A DNA stretch of 64,000 nt from an uncultured Kiloniellaceae bacterium (GCA_947493695.1 CANLSF010000004.1:496001-560000), one strand, 5' to 3'. Counted from the stretch's first letter, positions 1 to 9,012 are shown. Numbers and translations: made by a program. The notes: generated by a model not told the origin, from the sequence alone.

Positions 1-486
1 GCCGGTAAAGTCACGCTGATGCTGATGTTTATCATCGCCAACGCCCTGCTGTTTGCCCATGTGCTGACCACTGAACGCATTCCACAGGCCATGACCGAAG
101 CGATCATCGGTGCCGGTCTGGAGCCCTGGACGTTCCTGATCATTGTCAATCTGCTGCTCCTGGCGGGCGGTCAATTCATGGAGCCTTCGGGACTGCTGGT
201 CATTGTCGCGCCGGTGGTCTTCCCGATCGCTATTCAACTGGGTATCGATCCGATCCATCTCGGCATCATCATGGTGGTGAATATGGAGATCGGAATGATC
301 ACTCCACCAGTCGGACTGAACCTCTTCGTCACTTCTGGAATCACCGGGATGCCGTTGATGGACGTTGTGAAAGCGGCCATGCCCTGGCTCTCCATCCTCT
401 TCGTCTTCCTGATCCTGGTCACCTACATCCCGGCTATCTCGACCTTCCTGCCCAATCTGATGTTCGGGCCGCAGATCGTGAACTAA
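1..486 (+). CDS. TRAP transporter large permease (DctM-type), C-terminal part
   Basis: The reading frame is open from the first base, so the start lies outside the window; 161 residues are visible. They are strongly hydrophobic, with several membrane segments and the stretch MEIGMITPPVGLNLFV followed by a terminal hydrophobic segment, typical of the end of DctM large subunits. DctM forms the ion-coupled channel of tripartite TRAP carriers for carboxylates and related solutes, working with a DctQ subunit and a periplasmic binding protein. Those partners are probably upstream, outside the window. A strong hairpin terminator follows. The substrate cannot be told from this part. Confidence 0.9.
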   Translation, partial: AGKVTLMLMFIIANALLFAHVLTTERIPQAMTEAIIGAGLEPWTFLIIVNLLLLAGGQFMEPSGLLVIVAPVVFPIAIQLGIDPIHLGIIMVVNMEIGMITPPVGLNLFVTSGITGMPLMDVVKAAMPWLSILFVFLILVTYIPAISTFLPNLMFGPQIVN

Positions 487-512
487 AAAACCGGGCACAG
501 GTTCCGAGTACG

Positions 513-550
513 AAAACCCGGGTGACGGTTCTTCCCTCACCCGGGTTTTC
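513..550 (+). terminator. Rho-independent terminator after the TRAP permease
   Basis: Thirteen-base perfect arms (AAAACCCGGGTGA at 513-525 and its complement at 537-549) flank an 11-base loop and end in a T run. The A run on the other side means it could also work in reverse. It separates the permease from the RidA-like gene. Confidence 0.85.
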
Positions 551-586
551 TGTTTTCAGATGCTGCGTAGCCTGTATGCTGCGGCC

Positions 587-976
587 ATGACATCAAAAGC
601 AATTATTCCCGCAGACCTGCAGAGCTATTATGACGACTGGCATATGTCGCCAGGCCTGTTGTGCGACGGTTTCGTCTTTCTTACCGGATTCACCGGCGCG
701 AACGCTGACGGGACACTCTCGAACGTCCCTGAAACCCAGATGCGCAACGCCTTTGCGAAGGTGCAGTCTGTGCTTGAAGCAGGCGGTATGGATTTCGGCC
801 ACATCGTTGAAATGACGACTTACCACGTTGGTCTTCGTGAGCATCTTGATGTCTTCAAGTCAGTGCGGGACGAATTTGTTGTCGAGCCCTACCCGGCATG
901 GACCGCGATCGAGGTGGCGGGTTTTGTGCGCGAAGGAGCCGTCGTTGAGATCCGGGTGATTGCGCGCGCGCCGTAA
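587..976 (+). CDS. RidA/YjgF/YER057c family protein lacking the usual arginine
   Basis: A 129-residue protein of RidA size. Classical RidA hydrolyses reactive imine/enamine intermediates and uses an Arg in a PxR motif near position 105. Here the matching segment is YPAWTAIEV, with Trp105 in place of Arg, followed by the usual VEIRVIA end strand. The fold is therefore likely RidA-like, but 2-iminoacid deaminase activity is not supported; it belongs with the non-Arg Rid subfamilies. The start at 587 (MTSKAI) was preferred to an in-frame ATG at 560, because the extra nine residues look non-homologous and lie just after the terminator. It is convergent with the hydrolase gene that ends at 985. 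Confidence 0.8.
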   Translation: MTSKAIIPADLQSYYDDWHMSPGLLCDGFVFLTGFTGANADGTLSNVPETQMRNAFAKVQSVLEAGGMDFGHIVEMTTYHVGLREHLDVFKSVRDEFVVEPYPAWTAIEVAGFVREGAVVEIRVIARAP

Positions 977-984
977 AGACCGAC

Positions 985-1818
985 CTATTGCGCCGGCAAA
1001 GCCCTTGTGACGAAATTGGTCACCCGTTCACGCAATCCGAAATCGTAAAGGTCATTGTGACCGGCTTCGGGAACAAAGATCCCTTCCTTAGGGGCCTGAA
1101 TAGCCTCCAGGAGCTGCTTTCCAAAGCGGACATTCGTCACGGCATCCTGTTCGCCGTGCATGACGAGAACGGGCGCCTTCACTTTATCCGCCTTCGCCAG
1201 AGAGTTCCATTTGTCGAGGATCAGCCAACGGGCGGGAAGATACCAGTAGTGCGCCTGGGCAACGTCAGCAACCGAGGTAAAAGGCGCTTCCAGCACAACG
1301 GCCGCGACCGGACGACCTGCCGCTGTCTGGACTGCAACCCCGCTTCCGAGGGACTCGCCATATAGCACGGTCTTCTCGGGTGTAACGCCTTGCGCCTCCA
1401 ACCAGTTCAGGATGTTTGCGGCGTCATCCAGCATATCTTCCTGCTTCGGAGACCCGTCATTACCGCTGTATCCCCTATACCCGGCAAAGAAAACACCGTA
1501 ACCGGCGTCTGCAAAAAACGAGAACTTCGGAACACGGTCCGCAAGCTGTCCTGCATTCCCGTGGAACACCACAACAGTCGGCGCGTCATCGTCGAGAGCT
1601 GGAATATACCAGTGCGTTTGGATAAGGCCGTCGCTCGTTTTAAGTTCGACTTCTCGTAAACCAGTCAACTCAAAGCGCTCAATACTCGGCAGCGTCTTGC
1701 CCGCAGGATAGAGCAGTGTGCGTTGGAACACGAACATCACACCGACCAGCAACACGTAACCGACCACTCCCAACCATAGTATCGACATCAATCCGCCTCT
1801 GGCCGTTCTCTTCTTCAA
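985..1818 (-). CDS. Membrane-anchored alpha/beta hydrolase (Bem46/ABHD13-like)
   Basis: 277 residues. One N-terminal membrane segment (about 12-31) is followed by a serine-hydrolase domain. The oxyanion motif HGNAG is at 86-90, nucleophile Ser156 in GESLGSG, acid Asp225 in HGEQD, and His254 in AGHND. The anchor plus this motif order matches the Bem46/ABHD13/ABHD17 group of esterase or thioesterase-like enzymes; the substrate is unknown. A second in-frame ATG at residue 11 (MSILWL) could be the true start and would leave the membrane segment intact. It is divergent from the ATP-grasp gene across about 200 bases. Confidence 0.82.
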   Translation of the reverse strand: MKKRTARGGLMSILWLGVVGYVLLVGVMFVFQRTLLYPAGKTLPSIERFELTGLREVELKTSDGLIQTHWYIPALDDDAPTVVVFHGNAGQLADRVPKFSFFADAGYGVFFAGYRGYSGNDGSPKQEDMLDDAANILNWLEAQGVTPEKTVLYGESLGSGVAVQTAAGRPVAAVVLEAPFTSVADVAQAHYWYLPARWLILDKWNSLAKADKVKAPVLVMHGEQDAVTNVRFGKQLLEAIQAPKEGIFVPEAGHNDLYDFGLRERVTNFVTRALPAQ

Positions 1819-2024
1819 CTCACGTGCCCTTTCATCCTCGAGTGCTGTACGAGCTCACTCTCAAGGTGGCTCTTATTATTTAGCGCTCAAAGGAAAATCT
1901 TTCGATAACGAAATTGGAACAAGTCTGTGACCGGCATATTTCACTTGAAACTTTGCGTAAAATTCTTAAATTTACACTTCAATTGACGGTATTAAATTAT
2001 ATAACACAAACAAACGGGTAAATT

Positions 2025-2993
2025 ATGTCGAAGATATACGTTCTTCATGAAAATCCTGAATGGATCACGCCTCTGCACGCCGCTTTTGCAAAACGCGGCA
2101 TCGAGGTTGAAGAATGGCTGCTCGACGAAGGCAGTGTCGCCTTCGACACGCCCCCGCCCGAAGGTGTCTTCTATAACCGCATGAGCGCCTCGTCTCATAC
2201 CCGGGGACATCGCTTTGCGCCGGAGCTCACCCACGCCGTCCTTAACTGGCTGACCCTGCATGGCCGCCGCGTTATCAATGGCCCTAGAGCGCTGTATCTG
2301 GAAGTGAGCAAGGTTGCACAGTACGCGGCCCTCGAGCAGGCCGGCATCAAAACACCCCGGACTCAGGTCGCAGTAGGCCATCAATCAGTGATTGAGGCCG
2401 CCTCCAACTTTGCGCCCTCACCCTTTATCCTGAAGCCCAATCGTGGCGGTAAAGGCCTTGGCGTTCGCCTGTTTGCGACCCCTGACGAAGCCGCAGGTTA
2501 CCTCGCCTCCGAAGAAGCAACCGATGAAGCGCCGATCGACGGCATATGGCTCATTCAGGATTACATCCGTTCACCCGAACCTTTCATCACGCGCTGTGAG
2601 TTTGTAGCGGGACGCTTTCACTACGCAGTTCAAGTCGAGACCGGCGGCAGCTTCGAACTCTGCCCGGCAGATGTTTGCGCGATTGATGACAAGGCTGCCT
2701 CTTCGGCCCCAGCGATCAAATTCACCGTCACCAACAGCGTTGATCCCGCCCTTATCGCCGCGTATGAGAATTTCCTGAAAGCTAACGACGTCGAAGTTGC
2801 GGGTATCGAGTTCATTCGTGACGCAAATGGCCAGGTTTTCACCTACGATGTGAATACCAATACAAATTACAACGCGGATGCAGAGCGTAAGGCCAATATC
2901 TCCGAAACAGGCATGGAGGCCATCGCCCGTTTTCTGCATGACGAATTACAGTCCCAGACTGCCAGACAGCCGGAGATCATTGCCGCGGAATAA
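2025..2993 (+). CDS. ATP-grasp family ligase, RimK/glutathione-synthetase-like
   Basis: 322 residues with an ATP-grasp layout. A pre-ATP-grasp region is followed by LEVSKVAQYAALEQAGI (about 92-108), the ATP lid strand ILKPNRGGKGLGV (135-147) and the metal-binding end motif YDVNTNTNYN near 275-285. Members join a carboxylate to an amine or thiol through an acyl-phosphate. The substrate cannot be read from the sequence, and no biosynthetic partner lies beside it. It has its own terminator at 3029 and a divergent neighbour, so it appears monocistronic. It could make a small peptide, modify a protein end, or act in an uncharacterised peptide pathway. Confidence 0.78.
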   Translation: MSKIYVLHENPEWITPLHAAFAKRGIEVEEWLLDEGSVAFDTPPPEGVFYNRMSASSHTRGHRFAPELTHAVLNWLTLHGRRVINGPRALYLEVSKVAQYAALEQAGIKTPRTQVAVGHQSVIEAASNFAPSPFILKPNRGGKGLGVRLFATPDEAAGYLASEEATDEAPIDGIWLIQDYIRSPEPFITRCEFVAGRFHYAVQVETGGSFELCPADVCAIDDKAASSAPAIKFTVTNSVDPALIAAYENFLKANDVEVAGIEFIRDANGQVFTYDVNTNTNYNADAERKANISETGMEAIARFLHDELQSQTARQPEIIAAE

Positions 2994-3028
2994 TCTGAAG
3001 CCCTGCAGACTCAACCACCCTGTACTTC

Positions 3029-3069
3029 TCTGGACCAGATGCTCCACAAAACTGGTCCAGATTTTTTTT
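3029..3069 (+). terminator. Rho-independent terminator after the ATP-grasp gene
   Basis: Perfect 10-base arms (TCTGGACCAG at 3029-3038, complement at 3052-3061) with a 13-base loop, followed at once by eight T residues. Confidence 0.9.
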
Positions 3070-3290
3070 GCGCGTTTTTGGATCAGTGTCCAACGCCACG
3101 GTTCCTTGCGCGAAGCAGCCTGCCTGTTCAAACACAGGACTTTTCTCCCAGACTTCAGTGGTCTTTTGGCAGCGCCATTTAAGGTATTTTTACAACTAAA
3201 GGAAATACTGCGCTTCTGTTCGCGCCCCGTCAGGGCTGCAAAGCTGCAAAGCTGATAGTGCGTTTGCACATCGTCTTAAGGAGCGATTAA

Positions 3291-3776
3291 GTGATAGATA
3301 AACAAACAAAAATTCGAATATCACTAACAGTCGCATTCCTGGTCGCACTCTCAATGGCCGCCGTCTACTCAATGCACATTCACCTGTCGGCACGCAAAGC
3401 GTCCGACCTTCAGCAGTTACAGATGACCGCAAGCCAGGAAAAGACCATTCTCCTGTCTGCAATGATGGCGGGCGGGATCAAATGGAAAAAAACCATGGCA
3501 ATCGCGAATGTCCACGCGACCTATGCTGATACCCCAATGACGGCTAATCTGAGCGGCGTTCTGGCCATCGACACAAAAGAAAACGAGCTTTATTCATCCT
3601 ATTTGGAAAGTGACGCTAAAACTGACCTTGCCGGGCTGGTCAAAACTCACCGCGCCGACATTGAAGCTTCGCAATACCTATCGCTGGATACCGGCACACA
3701 CTTCGTCACGATGGTGGCGGCAATCGATAAAAAATACGACATAGTTGGGTATGTCGCCATGGCGTGGCTCAAGTAA
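3291..3776 (+). CDS. Sensor-only membrane protein, paralogous to the sensor of the next chemoreceptor
   Basis: 161 residues from a GTG start; AAGGAG at 3278-3283 is seven bases upstream and decides the start. One membrane segment (about 9-27) is followed by a periplasmic domain. It shares many identities with residues 50-159 of the chemoreceptor at 4120, including GGIKWKK, NLS-V, VIDAK/AIDKK and the end motif GYxAMAW. It stops two codons after that motif, where the receptor continues to its second membrane segment, so it has no HAMP or signalling domain. It may be a separate sensor subunit, a decoy, or the remains of a duplicated receptor; the intact frame and good ribosome site favour expression. 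No name is assigned. Confidence 0.72.
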   Translation: MIDKQTKIRISLTVAFLVALSMAAVYSMHIHLSARKASDLQQLQMTASQEKTILLSAMMAGGIKWKKTMAIANVHATYADTPMTANLSGVLAIDTKENELYSSYLESDAKTDLAGLVKTHRADIEASQYLSLDTGTHFVTMVAAIDKKYDIVGYVAMAWLK

Positions 3777-4119
3777 AAAGCGGCTGATCTCCAGGGCCGT
3801 CAAAAACCACGTAACTCCTTATCAGCCTTGCGATCGGGCCATTCCTTGCTGATCGCCGGAGATAAATTCTCAATCAAACTTGCATTTAAATCTAATTATC
3901 ATTTGTTGTAGAAATTTCGTAAGCCTCTTTGATTTCAAGACAATTTCCCGCAAAAGTCTTTGTTAAATCAATATTTACAACTAAAGCACATCCTTTTAGC
4001 AGACTCTGTGCTGATGAAACCTTGTCTAAAATTGCGTACAGCGGGTTTTCGGCCGTCAGCAAACGGGAGTTGAAGCAGGATCGCCGGACTGCATGAGTTG
4101 AGATAGGCAGGAAAAAACG
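3777..4119. other. Intergenic region between sensor-only gene and chemoreceptor (343 bases)
   Basis: AT-rich with no supported gene. It holds a 13-base sequence TTTACAACTAAAG (3974-3986) also found upstream of the sensor-only gene (3189-3201). A ribosome site precedes the chemoreceptor start. No hairpin terminator is seen after the first gene. Confidence 0.6.
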
Positions 4120-6057
4120 ATGTTCCAGAAATCGCTTTCGCTTCGCATCACATCGAAGTTCATGCTCCTGTTGATCGGGGGAATGGCGGTTCTTCTCTTT
4201 GTTCAGAGTCATCTCTCCCAGTCTTTTTTCTCTGATGAATTTGCTAAGGTTTACGAAGAAAAAACGCTTCTGCTGGCTACCCAAATGGATGGTGGCATCA
4301 AATGGAAAAAAGCAGCCAAGATTGACAAGATCTACGAGAAACAAACCGATCCGCTTGAAAACTCAAATCTGTCAGACGTTCTGGTCACCGACGCTGAAAA
4401 GAACAGTCTCTCGTCCTTCACCTCAGAAGTCTATGAAAGCGTCGATCTGGCCGCCCTCCTCCAGGAGTTTAAAGTCGAGGGCGCGGGCCCGACCCGCTTG
4501 ACGTTCGATAAGGATGATCACGTTGTCACAATCACTGCGGTGATCGATGCCAAGTCAAAGAACATCATCGGTTACGCAGCCATGGCATGGAGCAAGCAAT
4601 CCGCCCTGGATTCCATGGCAACGGTCCGTAACACCTCCCTCGCCGCGTCATTCGTAATCATCCTAATCATTGCCGTTGCCCTGGTTCTCCTTTTGAAGAC
4701 CATGGCCATCAAGCCGATTACAAACATCAAGGAAGTTATGGCCCGTCTGGCTGACGGAGAACTGAACATTGATGTTCCATACTCCAAGAATGCCGACGAA
4801 ATCGGTCAGATGGCCCAGGCCCTGCTGATATTCAAACAGAACGCCGGCGAGATCATCCGCATGAAAGAACATGAGGATGAACGCAACGCGAAGCTGGACC
4901 AGGAACTGCAGTCGGAACTGCTCCGAATTGCCGACGTGCTGGATAAAGAAGTGAAGTCCGCTGTTGCCGACACCAACGGTCAGGCAGAGAGCATGAAAAG
5001 CAGCAGCGCCGAGATGAGCACGGTGATTGGTGAGCTCAGCAACCAGACTTCAACTGTGGGCGCCGGTGCTGACCGCGCCTCAGGATCAATCCAGGCCGTC
5101 GCCTCCGCGACCGAAGAGCTTTCGGCATCGATCAGCGAAATTACCCGGCAAGTCGAACAGGCCTCCAACATCGCGCAGAATGCATCGAAGGAAGCGGAGC
5201 GCACGGACCAGACCGTGGGCGGCCTGTCAGAAGCCGCGCAGAAAATCGGCGATGTCATCAACATGATTCAGGACATCGCGAAACAGACCAACCTGCTGGC
5301 CCTCAATGCGACCATCGAGGCGGCACGCGCCGGTGAGATGGGTAAGGGATTTGCTGTGGTGGCTTCAGAGGTGAAAAGCCTGGCAAGCCAGACAGCAAAA
5401 GCGACTGAGGAGATCAGCACTCAGGTCGGCTCCATCCGTGAAGAAACCCAAGGTGCCGTTGGCGCAATCCGTTCGATCAGCGAGACGATCCAGGAAATCA
5501 ATGAAATATCCGAATCCATTGCCGGCGCCGTTCAGCAGCAGAGCAATGCGACACAGGAAATCAGCGCCAGCGTCCAAAACACAGTTCAGCATATGTCCGA
5601 GGTTTCCGCCCAGGTAGCGGATGTCATTGGTGGGACTGAGCAGGTCAACCAGCACTCCAACACCGTTATGGAGAACGCCGAACAGACCTCATCCAACATC
5701 GGTCGCCTTGAGACGCGTATGGGTGCGGTGTTGAGCGAACTGCGGGATTCGGCGCACGTCGATCGGCGGGCGGAACAGCGAACGCAAGGCTCATGGAGCG
5801 GTCAGGTAGTCGATGGCGAGCGGCAACTTGATGTCATGGTCGGAAATGCCTCTACAGGCGGCGTTCTGCTCGAGAAGTGCCAGGATCTCCAGGAAGGCGT
5901 CGTTGTAACCTTGAGCGTGGAGGGTTTGGAAGAAAAGCTCTCGGCGCACGTCGTAGGTGTTTCGGCGCAGGGAGCTCACCTGAAGTTCATCCTGGAAGAC
6001 GGTCAGCGCGAAAAGGTCCGTGCATTTTTCAAACTTGAGGCAAGTAAAGCTGCCTGA
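4120..6057 (+). CDS. Methyl-accepting chemotaxis protein with C-terminal PilZ domain
   Basis: 645 residues. TM1 is about 14-29, a periplasmic sensor 31-172, TM2 173-193 and HAMP about 194-247. The MCP signalling helices run about 285-530, with the conserved hairpin tip around 375-425 ([25 protein letters not shown]). A PilZ domain occupies 549-640 with both c-di-GMP-binding motifs intact: R550xxxR554 and N576xS578xxG581. The receptor should signal to CheA through CheW and could sense c-di-GMP directly. The sensor domain is shared with the protein encoded just upstream. No che genes are in the window. The sensor ligand is unknown; a single-Cache-like fold is plausible but not shown. A short hairpin without a T run overlaps the stop. 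Confidence 0.93.
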   Translation: MFQKSLSLRITSKFMLLLIGGMAVLLFVQSHLSQSFFSDEFAKVYEEKTLLLATQMDGGIKWKKAAKIDKIYEKQTDPLENSNLSDVLVTDAEKNSLSSFTSEVYESVDLAALLQEFKVEGAGPTRLTFDKDDHVVTITAVIDAKSKNIIGYAAMAWSKQSALDSMATVRNTSLAASFVIILIIAVALVLLLKTMAIKPITNIKEVMARLADGELNIDVPYSKNADEIGQMAQALLIFKQNAGEIIRMKEHEDERNAKLDQELQSELLRIADVLDKEVKSAVADTNGQAESMKSSSAEMSTVIGELSNQTSTVGAGADRASGSIQAVASATEELSASISEITRQVEQASNIAQNASKEAERTDQTVGGLSEAAQKIGDVINMIQDIAKQTNLLALNATIEAARAGEMGKGFAVVASEVKSLASQTAKATEEISTQVGSIREETQGAVGAIRSISETIQEINEISESIAGAVQQQSNATQEISASVQNTVQHMSEVSAQVADVIGGTEQVNQHSNTVMENAEQTSSNIGRLETRMGAVLSELRDSAHVDRRAEQRTQGSWSGQVVDGERQLDVMVGNASTGGVLLEKCQDLQEGVVVTLSVEGLEEKLSAHVVGVSAQGAHLKFILEDGQREKVRAFFKLEASKAA

Positions 6058-6146
6058 CGATCAGGCGGGCTTATAGCGTTCCCGTCGATCGCATGATAGC
6101 GGCAAGCTATTAGACAAAGGGACAAGAGGTTTTCAGCCGCCAATGG

Positions 6147-6176
6147 TTGCGTCGCGCTCTTCGAACAAAGTATACC
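6147..6176 (+). promoter_or_regulatory. Possible promoter of frmA
   Basis: TTGCGT (6147-6152) and TATACC (6171-6176) are 18 bases apart, about 40 bases before the frmA start. Both are partial matches to sigma-70 boxes, so this is only a candidate. Confidence 0.35.
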
Positions 6177-6214
6177 CATAAGAACAACAATCGCTTTGTA
6201 TGGAGAGAAGTCGC

Positions 6215-7324
6215 ATGGACGTGCGCGCCGCAGTTGCCCTTCAGGCAGGAAAACCCCTTTCAATCGAAACCGTGCAGCTCGACGGTCCCCGTCAGGGCGA
6301 AGTGCTTGTCGAAATGAAGGCCACCGGCCTCTGTCACACGGACGCTTTCACACTGTCCGGCGCGGATCCGGAGGGTATTTTTCCGGCTATTCTCGGCCAT
6401 GAAGGTGCCGGTGTCGTGGTCGATGTCGGCCCGGGCGTCAGCTCGCTGAAAAAAGGCGACCACGTCATTCCGCTCTACACGCCGGAATGCCGCACCTGTG
6501 AGTATTGTCTAAATCCCAAAACCAACCTCTGCCAGGCGATCCGCGAAACCCAGGGCAAAGGCCTGATGCCCGACGGGACCAGCCGCTTTTCGCTGAATGG
6601 CGATCCGCTGTTCCACTACATGGGTTGCTCCACCTTCTCCAACTATTCGGTGGTGCCGGAGATTGCGCTGGCGAAGATCCGTGAAGACGCGCCCTTCGAC
6701 AAGGTTTGCTACATCGGTTGCGGTGTCACCACAGGTGTCGGCGCCGTCGTGAACACGGCAAAGGTTGAGCCGGGCTCCAACGTCGTCGTCTTCGGTCTGG
6801 GTGGCATCGGCCTGAACGTCCTGCAGGGCGCACGCATGGTTGGCGCCGACAAGATCATCGGTGTTGACCTCAATAACGACCGCAAGGCGATCGGCGAACA
6901 GTTCGGCATGACCCATTTCGTCAATCCGAACGAAGTCGAGGGCGACCTGGTCCCCTACCTGGTCGATCTGACCGGTGGCGGCGCAGACTACAGCTTCGAA
7001 TGCATCGGTAATGTGAACGTCATGCGTCAGGCACTGGAGTGCTGCCACAAGGGTTGGGGCGTTTCGGTTATAATAGGTGTCGCCGGTGCCGGACAGGAAA
7101 TCTCCACCCGTCCCTTCCAGCTGGTGACCGGTCGCTCATGGCGCGGCACCGCCTTTGGAGGCGCACGCGGACGTACGGATGTTCCGCAGATCGTGGACTG
7201 GTACATGGACGGTAAGATCAACATTGATGATCTTATCACCCACACCATGCCGCTCGAAGATATCAACAAAGGCTTCGATCTGATGCATGCCGGTGAATCC
7301 ATCCGAGGCGTCGTGGTCTTTTAG
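6215..7324 (+). CDS. frmA: S-(hydroxymethyl)glutathione dehydrogenase / class III alcohol dehydrogenase
   Basis: 369 residues, usual for the family. It oxidises the formaldehyde-glutathione adduct to S-formylglutathione with NAD. Catalytic zinc ligands are Cys40 (GLCHTD), His62 (GHEG) and a Cys near 168 (IGCGVTTG). Structural zinc cysteines are 92, 95, 98 and 106, and the NAD site is GLGGIGL. The ATG at 6215 was chosen over one five codons earlier because GGAGAG (6202-6207) sits eight bases upstream. The next gene is fghA, which completes the pathway; the 56-base gap suggests one operon. No FrmR repressor gene is adjacent. Also named adhC. Confidence 0.97.
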   Translation: MDVRAAVALQAGKPLSIETVQLDGPRQGEVLVEMKATGLCHTDAFTLSGADPEGIFPAILGHEGAGVVVDVGPGVSSLKKGDHVIPLYTPECRTCEYCLNPKTNLCQAIRETQGKGLMPDGTSRFSLNGDPLFHYMGCSTFSNYSVVPEIALAKIREDAPFDKVCYIGCGVTTGVGAVVNTAKVEPGSNVVVFGLGGIGLNVLQGARMVGADKIIGVDLNNDRKAIGEQFGMTHFVNPNEVEGDLVPYLVDLTGGGADYSFECIGNVNVMRQALECCHKGWGVSVIIGVAGAGQEISTRPFQLVTGRSWRGTAFGGARGRTDVPQIVDWYMDGKINIDDLITHTMPLEDINKGFDLMHAGESIRGVVVF

Positions 7325-7380
7325 GCCCCCACGCCCGGCGATCAACCGCGATCAATTTCGATAGATAATAGGGAAACGTC

Positions 7381-8229
7381 ATGACCGACATCACGGTCCG
7401 AAGCGAACAGGCCTGCTTCGGCGGCACTCAGGGATTCTACAGCCATGAGTCTGCCGCTTGCGGCGGCACCATGAACTTCGCTCTCTATCAGCCGCCTCAG
7501 GCGCGTGCGGGCGAAAAGTTGCCTCTCGTGACCTTCCTCTCCGGCCTGACCTGTACAGACGAAAACTTCACTACCAAGGCCGGTGCCCAGCGGGTCGCCG
7601 CGGATCTCGGAGTTCTGGTTTTAGCCCCGGACACTTCGCCGCGCGGTGCAGGTTATCCCAGTGAAGACGACAGCTATGACTTCGGAACGGGCGCCGGGTT
7701 CTATCTCGACGCAACTGAGGAGCCCTGGTCCGGCCGCTATAAGATGTACAGCTACATCACCGAGGAGCTCCCTGCGCTGATTGCAGCCAATTTCCCCGCG
7801 GATATGTCCCGTCAGGGCATCATGGGTCACTCCATGGGCGGCCACGGGGCCATAACCATCCATCTGAAGAACCCGGACACCTACAGATCGGTATCCGCCT
7901 TTTCACCAATCTGCGCGCCCATGCAATGCCCTTGGGGGGAAAAAGCGCTCTCCGGCTATCTCGGGAAGGATCGGGACTCTTGGCGGGCCTACGATTCCAC
8001 CGAACTGGTCAAAACCAAAGCCTCAAGCGTGAAAATCCTGATTGATCAGGGGGCGGATGATAATTTTCTGGCGGAACAGCTCCTGCCGCAGGTCTTTGTC
8101 GAGGCCTGTAAGCAGGCTGGACAGGACGTGGAGCTGCGCATGCAGTCCGGATATGACCACAGCTACTATTTCATTCAGAGCTTCATGGAAGACCATCTAC
8201 GCCACCATGCGGCGGCGTTGAAGGGCTGA
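7381..8229 (+). CDS. fghA: S-formylglutathione hydrolase
   Basis: 282 residues, full length for the esterase D family. It hydrolyses S-formylglutathione to formate and glutathione in the cytoplasm, the second step after frmA. Nucleophile Ser151 lies in GHSMGGHGA, with Asp226/227 in QGADDNF and His260 in GYDHSYY; SGLTCTDENF near 54-63 is the family oxyanion motif. A ribosome site (AGGGAAA) precedes the ATG. With frmA it forms a two-gene formaldehyde detoxification unit that could serve demethylation reactions such as those suggested near 50 kb. Also named frmB. Confidence 0.96.
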   Translation: MTDITVRSEQACFGGTQGFYSHESAACGGTMNFALYQPPQARAGEKLPLVTFLSGLTCTDENFTTKAGAQRVAADLGVLVLAPDTSPRGAGYPSEDDSYDFGTGAGFYLDATEEPWSGRYKMYSYITEELPALIAANFPADMSRQGIMGHSMGGHGAITIHLKNPDTYRSVSAFSPICAPMQCPWGEKALSGYLGKDRDSWRAYDSTELVKTKASSVKILIDQGADDNFLAEQLLPQVFVEACKQAGQDVELRMQSGYDHSYYFIQSFMEDHLRHHAAALKG

Positions 8230-8233
8230 TAAG

Positions 8234-8271
8234 GAACCGGGCTCCAGGCTTCAGGCCTGGTCCCGTTCTTT
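8234..8271 (+). terminator. Terminator shared by fghA and the converging bactofilin gene
   Basis: Imperfect GC-rich stem (GAACCGGGCTCCAGGC paired with GGCCTGGTCCCGTTC) followed by TTCTTTCT. It overlaps the last codons of the bactofilin gene on the other strand. Confidence 0.65.
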
Positions 8272-8706
8272 CTGATACTTGGCGTTTTTCAGGATATCTG
8301 CGTCTCCGGCAATCTGGCCGCCTTCCTCGATGGTCAACTTCGCATAACGGATCTTGCCTGAGACCCGTCCGGTCGGCTTGACGGTCAGATGCTCCAACAC
8401 ATTAAGGTTGCCCTCGAACTTCCCGGCAACGATGGCTGTTTCTATCTCCGCATTGCCGAGGAAAACACCATCCTTGCGGATTTTGAGGGTTTTCGCCTTG
8501 AGCCCGGAAGATTCGATCTTCCCATCGACGTGGAGCACTTCGCAGGCGCTCACTTCGGCCTTGAGCTGAATACCGGCGCCAACCACCAGGGTACCGGCAA
8601 GCGCCTCCGGAGAGCGCTCCTGCGCAGCGGACACAACACTGGGCGCTCGGGCACCGGGAATACCGGCAAGACGAGCGGGCAAATGGGGAGTGCTCTGGTG
8701 TGACAT
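8251..8706 (-). CDS. Bactofilin family cytoskeletal protein
   Basis: 151 residues. A flexible N-terminal region (about 1-35, rich in Ala, Pro and Ser) is followed by a beta-helical bactofilin domain (DUF583). Its regular short strands are rich in Gly/Ile/Val, for example SSGLKAKTLKIRKDG and VSGKIRYAKLTIEEGGQIAGD. Bactofilins polymerise without nucleotide and act as membrane-associated scaffolds for cell shape, stalks or wall enzymes. AGAGG six bases upstream supports the ATG. It converges with fghA and diverges from ppa. No M23 peptidase, a common bactofilin partner, is adjacent. Confidence 0.88.
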   Translation of the reverse strand: MSHQSTPHLPARLAGIPGARAPSVVSAAQERSPEALAGTLVVGAGIQLKAEVSACEVLHVDGKIESSGLKAKTLKIRKDGVFLGNAEIETAIVAGKFEGNLNVLEHLTVKPTGRVSGKIRYAKLTIEEGGQIAGDADILKNAKYQKERDQA

Positions 8707-9012
8707 TTGAACCTCTGAAAAATCGAATCGGGTAGCAAAAAGAATCGCTCGGTCGCCTCAAATTGACCTCCGCGAATTTACGCAGGCGATTCAGGCATGA
8801 CATGGGACAAAAATCGGGCAAAAAGATGTCATTTGCTGAAAAATCAGCTCAAGGGTACCGCTTTCCCGAACTTGAGCACTCCCGCCCTCTCGAGCGCGCG
8901 AACGCGGGAGTGCTCAGCCGAGATACGCGAAGGCTCGTCTGAGTGCTTGTAATCTCAGCAAAAGGCGTCATATTGCGCCGCAATATAGCTCTTGATCCGA
9001 TGGAGAACGCAC
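8707..9012. other. Divergent intergenic region, bactofilin / ppa (306 bases)
   Basis: No gene seen. It contains one strong inverted repeat (8873-8916, listed separately) and presumably the promoters of both flanking genes; no clear sigma-70 boxes were identified. Confidence 0.5.
8873..8916. repeat. Perfect 13-base inverted repeat between bactofilin and ppa
   Basis: TGAGCACTCCCGC (8873-8885) and its exact complement (8904-8916) are separated by 18 bases. There is no T run on either side. It lies about 100 bases before ppa and 165 before bactofilin, so it may be an operator or a structured leader rather than a terminator. Confidence 0.7.

Noticed and set aside
3892-4344. 150-codon minus-strand frame covering the chemoreceptor start
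   Set aside because: Overlaps the receptor coding region and shows no protein-like features.
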